From contig CAZVEE010000028.1 of assembly GCA_964625525.1 (NCBI GenBank), forward strand, positions 1 through 41,048: 41,048 nt of DNA. Reading direction: 5' to 3'. The notes beneath the pieces were generated by a model. The model made no database searches. It had not been told where the DNA came from and saw only the letters and a program-made list of their open reading frames with translations. This stretch comes from CAZVEE01 sp964625525. Its GTDB lineage: Bacteria; Pseudomonadota; Alphaproteobacteria; JAJFIK01. The translations under genes and the position numbers were made by a program. This document shows positions 33,235 to 41,040 of this stretch, piece by piece (the stretch's first letter is position 1; every line of letters starts with the position of its first letter).

Positions 33235-33399
33235 AACGCTTACAGGAAAAGGGCGTGCCCTTTTCCGCCCCAAAGTCACGACCACCGTGAAGAGCGAGCC
33301 GTTCCGAGGAGCTGGATTTCAGTGAAACGGCTCTCGGTCTTTGGTTTGGTGCGCTTTCCGGGCGGAAAACCGCGCACACTTTTCCTGAAAGCGCTCTAG
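33231..33399. repeat. Modular palindromic intergenic repeat, copy C (compound)
   Basis: A 169-base element bounded by CTAG at both ends. The right part read on the minus strand is module 1 (CTAGAGCGCTTTCAGGAAAA at its end) followed by module 2 (GAGCCGTTTC paired with GGAACGGCTC). The left part is a second module 1 in inverted orientation (CTAGAACGCTTACAGGAAAA). The layout is therefore 1'-2-1, a mosaic. The left CTAG supplies the TAG stop (33232-33234) of the hydrolase gene. Confidence 0.87.
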
Positions 33400-33453
33400 G
33401 GCTCTGGCCCATCCGTGAGCAGATGGATCTTCTTCTTTAACACAGCAAACGCA

Positions 33454-33487
33454 AAAGCGGCGGCCCTTGAGAAGCGGCCGCCGCTTT
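33454..33487 (-). terminator. Intrinsic terminator of the XRE regulator gene
   Basis: AAAGCGGCGGCC (33454-33465) pairs exactly with GGCCGCCGCTTT (33476-33487), loop of ten. Read on the minus strand, a T-rich tract (TTTTGCGTTTGC) follows. It lies 27 bases after the stop of the regulator gene. Confidence 0.82.
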
Positions 33488-33513
33488 GCAGGCGATTATC
33501 CGGGCAGAGCGTG

Positions 33514-33915
33514 TCAGGCTGCCTCTTCGTCGCTGTCGTCCTTGCTCGCATGATTGTTCAGCGCCTTGGCCAGTTCCAACAATCGACGGCGGGGACCTTC
33601 TTCCAGACCGTAATAGGCGCGGATCAGATCCATGGTTTCCTTGTCCGCCAGCACGGCCGGGTCAATTTGATCGCCCGATGCCACGGCAGAAGCGTTGGGT
33701 TCCAAACCGTCGAAGAAGAACGACACCGGCACTTCCAGCGCATTGGCCAGATCGTAAAGGCGGCTCGCACTGATGCGATTGGCGCCGCTTTCATATTTCT
33801 GGATCTGCTGGAATTTGATGCCAACGGAACTGGCAAGCTGCTGCTGGGTCATGCCCACAAGCCACCGGCGATGGCGCAGACGCTGACCAACATGCAAATC
33901 CACGGGATGCTTCAT
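33514..33915 (-). CDS. XRE-family helix-turn-helix transcriptional regulator
   Basis: A 133-residue regulator of a type conserved across Alphaproteobacteria. The cI/XRE HTH lies at about 10-65: VGQRLRHRRWLVGMTQQQLA, then SVGIKFQQIQKYESGANRIS, with the recognition helix in KFQQIQKYE. It continues with SRLYDLANALEVPVSFFFDG. The C-terminal part (LADKETMDLIRAYYGLEEGPRRRLLELAKAL) is the conserved second segment of this subfamily, ending in an acidic tail. Relatives control diverse traits and no target is evident here. The ATG at 33915 is preceded by GGAG; a GTG at 33936 with GAGG upstream is an equally possible start adding seven residues. Palindromes upstream suggest autoregulation. Confidence 0.88.
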   Translation of the reverse strand: MKHPVDLHVGQRLRHRRWLVGMTQQQLASSVGIKFQQIQKYESGANRISASRLYDLANALEVPVSFFFDGLEPNASAVASGDQIDPAVLADKETMDLIRAYYGLEEGPRRRLLELAKALNNHASKDDSDEEAA

Positions 33916-34008
33916 GGTAGGGGACTCCACTGTCACTCTGTTTCCTCACTGAGGGTTCTACACTGAGGTGGCACGAGTGCCCTGACGCCGCCCCTCCCTT
34001 CGGCATCC

Positions 34009-34070
34009 AGCGCACACTACCGACCTGCATCATGGAGCGCGGGTTCCAACATCGCGTTAGCGCACGCTAA
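34009..34070 (-). promoter_or_regulatory. Possible operators upstream of the XRE gene
   Basis: TTAGCGCACGCTAA (34057-34070) is a perfect dyad (TTAGCG-CA-CGCTAA). A half-diverged relative, AGCGCACACTA, lies at 34009-34019, exactly 50 bases from the matching core AGCGCACGCTA. A further dyad GGCAC-GA-GTGCC lies at 33970-33981, nearer the gene. Spacing and position fit regulator binding sites, but the protein that binds is unknown. Confidence 0.4.
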
Positions 34071-34187
34071 AAAAGTGCGCGGCTGCCTGCAGGTCAGCCG
34101 CACAGAATAGCACGCGCAACTCGGGTGCCACGCGAAAAATGTTAATGCATATTACCAAAAAGGCGAGCCGTGCTGCGCCCTATGCGG

Positions 34188-36038
34188 TTAGAGAGCCGCG
34201 TCTTTCGCGCGGCGCTTGCGCATGTGGGGCTCTAACTCGCGTTTGCGCAACCGGATGCTGTCGGGTGTCACTTCGACGAGTTCGTCGTCGTCGATGTAGG
34301 CAATGGCCTGCTCAAGCGACAAAAGGCGCGGCGGGGACAGGCGGATTGCTTCATCCTTACCCGATGCGCGCACATTGGAGAGTTGCTTCCCTTTGAGCGG
34401 GTTGACGTCGAGATCGTTCCCACGGGAATGCTCTCCCACGATCATACCCTTGTATACATTCGTGCCTGGTGCGACAAAAAGCTCACCCCGTTCTTCCAGA
34501 TTGAACAGGGCATAGCCCACTGCCGCGCCCTGATCCGTGGCGATCAACACCCCATTGCGGCGCCCTTCGATGGGGCCGCGATGCGGGGCAAAGCCATGAA
34601 AGACCCTATTCATCACGCCTGTGCCGCGTGTATCGGTCAAAAATTGACCGTGATAGCCGATCAGCGCGCGGGACGGGCAATGCATGACAATCCGGGTCTT
34701 CCCGCCGGCGGAGGTCTTCATGTCCACCAGATCGCCTTTGCGCAGCGAGAGAGTCTCAATGACGGTGCCGGAATAGTCGCTGTCCACGTCGATCACGACT
34801 TCTTCGATGGGCTCCAGCGGTTGACCGGTCTCCGTGTCTTTTTGGAAGAGCACACGCGGGCGCGAGATGGAAAGCTCGAAGCCTTCCCGGCGCATGGTCT
34901 CAATCAGCACGCCCAGTTGCAGCTCGCCCCGCCCGGATACTTCGAAGGCATCCTTGTCATCGGTGTCGCGCACCTGCAGGGCGATATTGCCTTCTGCCTC
35001 GGCCGCCAGGCGGTTGCGGATGACGCGCGACTGAACCTTGTCGCCCTCGCGCCCGGCCAGGGGCGAGTCGTTGACGCCGAAGGTCACGGCGATGGTGGGC
35101 GGGTCGATCGGCAGTGATTTGACCGGCTCGCTCACCTCACTGTCACAGAGCGTATCCGCCACGGTGGCTTTGATCAGGCCCGAGATACAGACGATGTCGC
35201 CGGCGCCTGCCTGCTCCACCGGCACTTTGGCAAGCCCTCGGAAGGCGAGGACCTTGGTCATGCGGCCACGCTCGACCACCTCGCCGTCGCGGTTGAGAAC
35301 TTTGATGGAGCGGTTGGCCGTGGCAAGGCCGCTTTCAATGCGGCCCGTCAGCAGGCGCCCGAGATACTGGTCGGACTGCAACGTGGTGGCGAGCATGACG
35401 AAGGGCTCGTCTTCGCGTGCCAGCGCCAGCGCTTTGGGTTCGGGCACATGGGCGATGATCCGTTCAAAGAGCGGCGTCAGCGTCTCGCGCGGCTCGCTCA
35501 AATCTGTCACCGCCCAGCCATCGCGGCCGGACGCATACAGCATGGGAAAGTCAAGCTGCTCTTCATTGGCGTCGAGGCTGGCGAAAAGATCGAAGACTTC
35601 CTCGTGGACCTCGTCCGGGCGCCCGTCCGGCCGGTCGATCTTGTTGACCACCACAATGGGTTTCAGACCCAGCGCCAGGGCCTTGGAGGTGACGAATTTG
35701 GTTTGCGGCATGGGGCCTTCGGCGGCATCCACCAGCAGGACCACGCCGTCCACCATGGAGAGAATACGCTCCACCTCGCCGCCGAAATCCGCGTGGCCCG
35801 GCGTGTCCACGATGTTGATGCGCACTGGCTCGCTCGCGCTGGCCGGCGTCCAGGCGACGGAGGTACACTTGGCCAGGATGGTGATGCCGCGCTCGCGCTC
35901 CAGATCATTGGAGTCCATGGCCCGGTCCATCACGGTCTGATTGTCCCGGAAGGTGCCGCTTTGGCGCAGGAGCTGGTCCACCAGAGTCGTTTTGCCATGA
36001 TCAACGTGAGCGATGATGGCGATATTGCGCAGGGTCAT
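34188..36038 (-). CDS. typA: Translational GTPase TypA/BipA
   Basis: A 616-residue ribosome-associated GTPase involved in 50S assembly and stress or cold adaptation. The G domain has G1 AHVDHGKTTL (residues 10-19), the switch I region RERGITI, G3 DTPGHADFGGEVERIL and G4 NKIDRPD. EF-G-like domains II (GRLLTGRIESGLATANR) and III/V (RGELQLGVLIETMRREGFELSISRP) follow. The BipA-specific C-terminal domain contains GTGVMNRVFHGFAPHRG, NGVLIATDQGAAVGYALFNLEERGELFVAPG and KGKQLSNVRASGKDEAIRLSPP, which identify it beyond other EF-G relatives. It starts at ATG 36038 after GGAAAGAGCCGCC. It is a monocistronic-looking core gene. Confidence 0.97.
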   Translation of the reverse strand: MTLRNIAIIAHVDHGKTTLVDQLLRQSGTFRDNQTVMDRAMDSNDLERERGITILAKCTSVAWTPASASEPVRINIVDTPGHADFGGEVERILSMVDGVVLLVDAAEGPMPQTKFVTSKALALGLKPIVVVNKIDRPDGRPDEVHEEVFDLFASLDANEEQLDFPMLYASGRDGWAVTDLSEPRETLTPLFERIIAHVPEPKALALAREDEPFVMLATTLQSDQYLGRLLTGRIESGLATANRSIKVLNRDGEVVERGRMTKVLAFRGLAKVPVEQAGAGDIVCISGLIKATVADTLCDSEVSEPVKSLPIDPPTIAVTFGVNDSPLAGREGDKVQSRVIRNRLAAEAEGNIALQVRDTDDKDAFEVSGRGELQLGVLIETMRREGFELSISRPRVLFQKDTETGQPLEPIEEVVIDVDSDYSGTVIETLSLRKGDLVDMKTSAGGKTRIVMHCPSRALIGYHGQFLTDTRGTGVMNRVFHGFAPHRGPIEGRRNGVLIATDQGAAVGYALFNLEERGELFVAPGTNVYKGMIVGEHSRGNDLDVNPLKGKQLSNVRASGKDEAIRLSPPRLLSLEQAIAYIDDDELVEVTPDSIRLRKRELEPHMRKRRAKDAAL

Positions 36039-36146
36039 GGCGGCTCTTTCCAGGAAAAAGGGGCCTGAACGGTCACAGGTGTGTCGGGAACGGCAGGCGG
36101 ACTATAGCCGTGTCGCACTGCGGCGCAAGAAAAGTCGGACTAGCCT

Positions 36147-38651
36147 TTACAGGACAAGGGTCACGCGCAGCACACCAGGCTCGCCGGGCTCGCGCTTGGT
36201 GGTGAAGCCGAGCTTGCGATTAAGGCCCAGCATGGCCTCGTTTTCCGCCAGCACCAGCCCGTAAATGGCGCCAAGGCCGATGTCGCGGGCATAGGTGATG
36301 ATGTGCTCCATCAGGAGCCGGCCGAGGCCATGGCCGTGCAAATCGGAGCGGATAATGACCGCATATTCCGCGCTTTCCTCGCGCGTGTCCCGCACCAGCC
36401 GGACGACCCCATGAATATCCGCATCTCCCGGCAGGCCCGGCCCAGCAAGCACGAACGCCATGTGCCAGTCGTAATCGATCTGGGTGAGGCCCGCGAGAAA
36501 AGCGTGGTCCAGAGTTTTCAGTGGGCGGAAGAATCGCATGCGGATGTCTTCTTCCGTCAGATTATCAAAGAAGCGGGTGAGCGCCGGTTCATCTTCTGGG
36601 CGGATTGGGCGCAGGCGCAGACCAAGCCCTTTGCGAGAGGTGACGGAGCGTTCCAGTTCCTGGGGGTAGGGGCGGATGGCGAGCCGCCCATGCGGATCAT
36701 CGGGCACCGCCCCCGGCGGGGCGATATCCACCCGGGCCGTCCCCCAGGTGGCGACCCCGCCCGATACGGTAATGCGATCAAGATCGAGGCGGAGAATGTC
36801 CTTCTGGTCCACCAGCAGTTGACTGACCTGCACCAAGGTCAGCGCGAGGGCGTGAAGCTGCGCGGCTTGATCCCGGTTCTGCGCCGGGGTCCGGAAGATC
36901 CGCCCCCCCGCATGGTGCGACAAGATCATATCGCGTGCGAGCACTTCATTCAGGGGAGGCAGGCCCACTGAAGGATTGCCGGTGACCCGGCCATAGGGGC
37001 CACCCAGACCGAAGATCAGCACAGGGCCGAATTCCGGATCGACCGCGGTGCGAATGCGCCAGTCAAGGGGCAGGTCCGCCTCTTCGGCGCTGGGTTCCGC
37101 CGCCGTCAGGCGATAGGCGGCAAGCAAGCTCTGGGCATCGCGGGTATCCAGGCTCGCCTCGCCGCGCGCTTGGGCGTCTGCGATGATGGCCCGTGCGCTG
37201 ACTGGATCCACGTTGAACGCGGCGGGAATAGAAGCGGGCGTTTCCTGAAGGGCGGTGGAAACGGCGCGATGGGTCAGCAACACATGAAAGGCCGCAACGG
37301 CCGTGGAGGGCGTCGCGAATGTGGGGATATGCGCCTCGGCGAAGACCCGTCTTGCGGCTTCGGCCTCCGCGCCACCGGGCCAGGAGGTCAGGACCCAAGG
37401 GCGCCGGCGTCCCGGGCGGGCCCGGGCCCGTTGCACCGCATCGGCCACCGCAGTGGCGGTTTCCTCGCCGGATGCGATGCCCGTGGGGCCCGCCAGCGCC
37501 AGAATCGCATCCGTATGCGGATCGTCCATGAGCGCATCCAAGGTCTCGCCATAGCGCTCACCTGTGGCATCGGGCAGGATGTCCACCGGGTTTGTGCGCG
37601 GACGCCCTGGGGGCAGGGCGGCGGAAAGGCGCTGAATCGTCTCCGGCGTCAGATCCGCAAGGCGCCCACCGCGCTCCACCAAACTGTCCATGGCCATGGT
37701 GCCGATGCTTTCCCCATTGGCCAGGATGGCGAGACGATCCCCATGGCCGGGTTGCACATCGGCGGGCAAACGGGCGGAGAGCGCCTCGACCGTATCAAAC
37801 AGAGCCTCTAAGGTCCGCACGCGGAGCAAGCCGGCGCGCCGGAACGCTCCGTCATAGACCGCATCGCGCGAGGGCAGCAGCGGGTCGATCACCGCGCCTT
37901 CGGGCAGGTAGTCATTGGTCAGCGCGCCCGCCTTCATGATCACCACGGGCTTGGTCCGCGCCGCATGGCGCAGGGCAGAGAAAAAGCGGCGCATATCGGG
38001 CATGCGTTCTGCATAAAGAACGATGCAGCGCGTGCGCCGGCTTTGCGCCAGGAAGTAGAGCACATCGGCATAATCGATATCGATCATGTCGCCGAGCGAG
38101 ATCAGATAGGAAAAGCCGAGGCCTCGCGTCTCGGCCCAGTCCACCAAAGGCCCTGCCGCCGTCGCCGATTGGCCGATAAAGGCGATGGTGCCGGTTTGCG
38201 CCTTCAGCCGCGACATGGAGGCATGCAAGCCCAGCGCCGGCATGGACAGGCCAAGGCAGTTGGGCCCGGCGATGCGCATGCCATAGCTGCGCGCCACCTT
38301 GCGGATCTCGCCGCGCATGGGCGCGGCCGGCATGGTGCCGCGCTTGAGATCGGAAATGATCACCGCGCCTTTGGCCCCCTTTTGGCCCAGCGCGGTGAGC
38401 GCCGGGATCAGGCTGTCGGCTGGCGACGTGATGAGGGCCAGATCCGGGGCGGTGTCCAGGGCGGCGACGTCGTGGAGGCAGGGATGCCCCAGCACGGTGT
38501 CGCGCTTAGGATTGATCAGGTGAAACGCGCCCTTGAAGTGATTGACGATGTTACGCGTCACCACCCCGGCCACCGATTGGGGGCTGCCGCTCGCGCCCAC
38601 AACGGCGACGCTACCGGGCTCAAACACCTGATCGAGATTGCGGATCGACAT
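36147..38651 (-). CDS. Pat-like protein: acyl-CoA synthetase (NDP-forming)-like domains plus GNAT acetyltransferase
   Basis: An 834-residue protein with the architecture of the lysine acetyltransferase Pat/PatZ. The N-terminal CoA-binding domain (FEPGSVAVVGASGSPQSVAGVV, with GPNCLGLSMP near 145) is followed by a succinyl-CoA-synthetase-like part, an ATP-grasp-like part and a GNAT domain from about 675 (LRLRPIRPEDEPALTRFFDNL, with the acetyl-CoA loop RSDLHGHGLGRLLMEHII). The loop that in active NDP-forming ligases holds the catalytic His (SHTGAL) reads AVIDPLLPS, so the ligase activity is probably lost and the domain may sense acyl-CoA or nucleotide. Likely role: acetylation of metabolic enzymes such as acyl-CoA synthetases. 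AGGAGGCGCC sets the ATG at 38651. Confidence 0.9.
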   Translation of the reverse strand: MSIRNLDQVFEPGSVAVVGASGSPQSVAGVVTRNIVNHFKGAFHLINPKRDTVLGHPCLHDVAALDTAPDLALITSPADSLIPALTALGQKGAKGAVIISDLKRGTMPAAPMRGEIRKVARSYGMRIAGPNCLGLSMPALGLHASMSRLKAQTGTIAFIGQSATAAGPLVDWAETRGLGFSYLISLGDMIDIDYADVLYFLAQSRRTRCIVLYAERMPDMRRFFSALRHAARTKPVVIMKAGALTNDYLPEGAVIDPLLPSRDAVYDGAFRRAGLLRVRTLEALFDTVEALSARLPADVQPGHGDRLAILANGESIGTMAMDSLVERGGRLADLTPETIQRLSAALPPGRPRTNPVDILPDATGERYGETLDALMDDPHTDAILALAGPTGIASGEETATAVADAVQRARARPGRRRPWVLTSWPGGAEAEAARRVFAEAHIPTFATPSTAVAAFHVLLTHRAVSTALQETPASIPAAFNVDPVSARAIIADAQARGEASLDTRDAQSLLAAYRLTAAEPSAEEADLPLDWRIRTAVDPEFGPVLIFGLGGPYGRVTGNPSVGLPPLNEVLARDMILSHHAGGRIFRTPAQNRDQAAQLHALALTLVQVSQLLVDQKDILRLDLDRITVSGGVATWGTARVDIAPPGAVPDDPHGRLAIRPYPQELERSVTSRKGLGLRLRPIRPEDEPALTRFFDNLTEEDIRMRFFRPLKTLDHAFLAGLTQIDYDWHMAFVLAGPGLPGDADIHGVVRLVRDTREESAEYAVIIRSDLHGHGLGRLLMEHIITYARDIGLGAIYGLVLAENEAMLGLNRKLGFTTKREPGEPGVLRVTLVL

Positions 38652-38750
38652 GGCGCCTCCTATGGCAGGAGACCCAGTATAGCGGAGACCGGCGCATTTG
38701 CAGAAGGCCAAGCGCGTCTAGCGCCTCGCGGCGCCCACCGGGAGCGGTGC

Positions 38751-39557
38751 TTACTCAGGGTCCGGCGTCTCGGACGGATGCGTAAAGGGCAACACTGTGC
38801 CCGGCCGCGCCCAGCGCACCAAGCGCAATGTGCCGGTCCGGTCCTCCACCAGGGCGGTGCAGTGCTCGACCCAGTCGCCGTCGTTGTAGTAGGTCGCTGC
38901 TTCCAGCTGACGGATATGCGGCATATGGATATGTCCGCACACCACACCGTCAAAGCCGCGGGTTTGCGCCTCGCGGGCGGCCCAGCGTTCGTAGCGGTCG
39001 ATGAACTCGGCGGCCTTGGCCACATTGCGCTTCAAAAAGCCCGAAAACGACCAGTATTCGCCGCCCCATTGGCGCACGAGCCAGGCCACGAAGTCATTGG
39101 CCCGCAACGACACATGGTGAGAAAAGCTGCCAAGCCAGCGGGTAAAGCGGCCATAGCGCACCGGCCCGTCGAACTGATCTCCGTGAATGATCAGCAGGCG
39201 CTTGCCCTGGGCGGTCACGTGCACCGCCTCCAGTTCGATCTCGATGCCCATCATGGAGGTGCCGACGAAGTCGCGCATGCCCTCGTCGTGATTGCCCGGC
39301 ACATAGATGACACGGGTGCCCGCATTGGCGCGTCGGATCAAGGTGCGCACCAGTTCCGTCTGGTCATCATTCCAGTAGAGCGAGCGGCGCAGGGCAATGC
39401 CATCGATGATATCACCCACCAAATAGAGGGTTTCCGCCTCATTATGCTGCAGGAAGTTGAGCAGCTCCGCCGCCTTACAGCTCGGCGTGCCAAGATGCAC
39501 GTCGGAGAGGAAAATGGTGCGGTGGTGGAGGGTGCCAGTGACGGGGGCTCGGCTCAT
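38751..39557 (-). CDS. UDP-2,3-diacylglucosamine diphosphatase-like metallophosphoesterase
   Basis: A 268-residue calcineurin-type phosphoesterase. The metal-binding blocks are all present: FLSDVHLG (Asp19, His21), VGDIIDG (Asp49), PGNHDEG (Asn89, His90), IHGDQFD and CGHIHMP. The order and the tail (ATYYNDGDWVEHCTALVED) match the subfamily commonly annotated as UDP-2,3-diacylglucosamine diphosphatase, the lipid A pathway step that releases UMP to give lipid X. Many alphaproteobacteria use LpxI for that step, so this paralogue may have another phosphoester substrate. It has no signal peptide. The ATG at 39557 follows GAAGGACGCGCCC. A perfect inverted repeat lies 42-72 bases upstream. Confidence 0.83.
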   Translation of the reverse strand: MSRAPVTGTLHHRTIFLSDVHLGTPSCKAAELLNFLQHNEAETLYLVGDIIDGIALRRSLYWNDDQTELVRTLIRRANAGTRVIYVPGNHDEGMRDFVGTSMMGIEIELEAVHVTAQGKRLLIIHGDQFDGPVRYGRFTRWLGSFSHHVSLRANDFVAWLVRQWGGEYWSFSGFLKRNVAKAAEFIDRYERWAAREAQTRGFDGVVCGHIHMPHIRQLEAATYYNDGDWVEHCTALVEDRTGTLRLVRWARPGTVLPFTHPSETPDPE

Positions 39558-39598
39558 GGGCGCGTCCTTCTGCGTAAGCCGGATCCCGTATCAGAGTT

Positions 39599-39629
39599 TT
39601 GTGACACTGGCGTAGAGCCTGTGTCACAA
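39599..39629. promoter_or_regulatory. Perfect 9-bp inverted repeat upstream of the LpxH-like gene
   Basis: TTGTGACAC (39599-39607) is mirrored by GTGTCACAA (39621-39629) with a 13-base spacer, in the 95-base gap between the transglycosylase stop and the phosphoesterase start, both minus strand. Neither side has a T-run, so an operator is more likely than a terminator, although the RNA could also form a stem. Confidence 0.5.
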
Positions 39630-39652
39630 GCGCTGGTTTCAGCCGCGTGTGC

Positions 39653-40627
39653 CTAGTTCAGCAAGGCCGCGTGATGATGGCCGTCGAGCGCCGGGCGCAG
39701 CGCAAGCCGAGACGCATCCATATCGGTGGTCATGAGCGTTTCCCAATCAAGCGCGCCGGGCGGTCGCTGTGCCGCCTGCTCCAGTGTCACGGAGGGGTGC
39801 AGCACCGCCGTGGTCAATGGCGTCTCCAGATGCCCGGCTGCGCTGCGGATCGCTGCCAAACTGCGTGTGGGGGAGTGCTCCGCCCGCGCCACCGGGTGGC
39901 CGAGGCTCGCCAGGACGCTATCGCCTCGACGCGCCGCGACGGTCTCCAAATGCTGTGCGAGAACGGTGGCGGCTTGGTTGCGCATCAGGGCCTGGCGCTC
40001 TTTCTCCCCATCCCAGAAGTTATTCACTTTCTGAGCATAAGCACGGCCATCGACCGGGTCGTGAGAATGATAGGCGCGCACAGCCCGCTCCCAAGACTCG
40101 TGAGTGCGATGGAGGCGGGTGAGGAAAGTGGCGCTATAGGTCGCGTTGGCCAGCGGATCGAAGGCTTCTTCCAGGCTGGTGAAGGCGCGCGGGTGAAAGC
40201 GCAGATTCACCTGCATACAGCCCACATCAATGCTCTGAAAGCCCAGGCTGAGCAGGTGGCGGGTCGCCGCGACGGCGTCATCCTTACTGGCAAAGCGGAA
40301 ACCGCGGCCGGCCGCATTGATGGTCCAGGGCCAGGGAGATGTTTCCGTATGGCCGCGCGGCTGAATACCCGTTTCGGTCACGGAAATCGCCGCGAGCAAG
40401 CCGTCCGGCAGTCCCGCCTGGCGGCTCACATCGGCGGCGGCCGCCCGGCACAGGGCCCAATCCGCCGTGCCTTGCGGCAGCGCGGAGGTTTCCGCCACAG
40501 CAGCCGGGGGCACTGGTACGTCCGTCGCCAGGGCCGAACGAGACAAATGCACAGTGATGATGGAAAACACGGCAATGCTGAGACACAGCATCTTTGCCGC
40601 GTGCAGGACGAACCGAAGTCCACGCAT
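39653..40627 (-). CDS. Lytic transglycosylase-like protein, SLT domain
   Basis: A 324-residue exported protein. The N-terminus has a hydrophobic signal (MLCLSIAVFSIITVHL, cut near ALATD). The SLT-like domain (about 55-225) shows LPDGLLAAISVTETGIQPRG with the likely catalytic Glu85, SIDVGCMQVNLRFHPRAFTSLEEAFDPLANATYSATFL and ERAVRAYHSHDP, the usual lysozyme-like pattern ending with an A-x-Y segment. Such enzymes cut peptidoglycan glycan strands with formation of anhydro-MurNAc. The C-terminal 100 residues are unassigned. It starts at ATG 40627 with GAGG ten bases upstream; Met13 is an alternative. It is divergent from a promoter-terminator pair at 40.87-40.99 kb. Confidence 0.83.
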   Translation of the reverse strand: MRGLRFVLHAAKMLCLSIAVFSIITVHLSRSALATDVPVPPAAVAETSALPQGTADWALCRAAAADVSRQAGLPDGLLAAISVTETGIQPRGHTETSPWPWTINAAGRGFRFASKDDAVAATRHLLSLGFQSIDVGCMQVNLRFHPRAFTSLEEAFDPLANATYSATFLTRLHRTHESWERAVRAYHSHDPVDGRAYAQKVNNFWDGEKERQALMRNQAATVLAQHLETVAARRGDSVLASLGHPVARAEHSPTRSLAAIRSAAGHLETPLTTAVLHPSVTLEQAAQRPPGALDWETLMTTDMDASRLALRPALDGHHHAALLN

Positions 40628-40868
40628 CGGCCGATTACCTCACGGTCGGTTGTGAAAACCGCCAGACCTTACCCTTCACACGCGCCGTTCTTATAGCAAC
40701 TCTCGCGCCGGATGCTTACTGAAAAATTGCACGGATTTGATGTTGCGGTGCACCAAAGGCTTACAAGCGGTAGGGCTTTGTCCGTAAATACCAGGGGTAT
40801 CCTGCCGTTTGCCGTCATCGCTTCGGGGACATGGTGCAAAAACATCTCAAAAAAACCGTCTGACCCGC

Positions 40869-40897
40869 TTGATTTTGGTGCGGTGCACATGCATATT
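40869..40897 (+). promoter_or_regulatory. Candidate sigma-70 promoter of a small RNA or leader
   Basis: TTGATT (40869-40874) and CATATT (40892-40897) are 17 bases apart and match four of six consensus bases each. A start near 40904 would fit the RNA that ends at the 40962-40991 terminator. The bases before it (40628-40868) hold the transglycosylase promoter on the other strand and no convincing gene. Confidence 0.4.
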
Positions 40898-40902
40898 TTT
40901 GC

Positions 40903-40991
40903 GGTGCGGCATCGCTTCGGCGAGGCCGCTGCCCTTCCTGGGCGTTTCCTCCCTAGACTTGGGCCGCCTCCTGCGAGGCGGCCTTTTTTTT
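40903..40991 (+). ncRNA. Candidate small RNA or attenuated leader
   Basis: About 89 bases without a reading frame. A 5' hairpin GCGGC-A-TCGC-TTCG-GCGA-G-GCCGC (40906-40929) is capped by a stable UUCG loop. A short stem GCCC/GGGC (40931-40943) follows, then an unpaired pyrimidine stretch TTTCCTCCCT (40945-40954) complementary to Shine-Dalgarno sequences, and an intrinsic terminator. The structure is that of many bacterial small RNAs. It may be the prematurely ended leader of a gene just beyond the right edge. Confidence 0.55.
40962..40991 (+). terminator. Strong intrinsic terminator with no gene before it
   Basis: GGCCGCCTC (40962-40970) pairs exactly with GAGGCGGCC (40975-40983), loop CTGC, followed by eight T (40984-40991). 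It points right, but no plus-strand gene ends before it; the nearest plus-strand gene stops at 33234. Confidence 0.92.
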
Positions 40992-41000
40992 GTCGCGACG

Positions 41001-41040
41001 CAAGGGCAAGGGCAGGGCAGGGGCAAGGGCAGGGCAGGGG
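41001..41040 (+). repeat. Tandem G-rich repeat at the right edge
   Basis: CAAGGGCAGGGCAGGGG occurs twice in tandem (41007-41023, 41024-41040), preceded by CAAGGG. Seven G-runs with 2-3-base spacers make it a strong G-quadruplex-type sequence on the plus strand. It may also hold protein-binding repeats for a gene to the right. Confidence 0.7.

Noticed and set aside
36048..36070. CAGGAAAAAGGGGCCTG before typA as a fourth repeat copy
   Set aside because: Short match only, without the outer stem or the CTAG end.
37965..39656. 563-codon plus-strand frame opposite the Pat-like and LpxH-like genes
   Set aside because: Covers two well-supported minus-strand genes and has no recognisable motif.
40669..40890. 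Possible 73-codon minus-strand gene in the right-end gap
   Set aside because: No convincing ribosome-binding site or known motif; overlaps the candidate promoter of the small RNA. Not excluded, but not supported.
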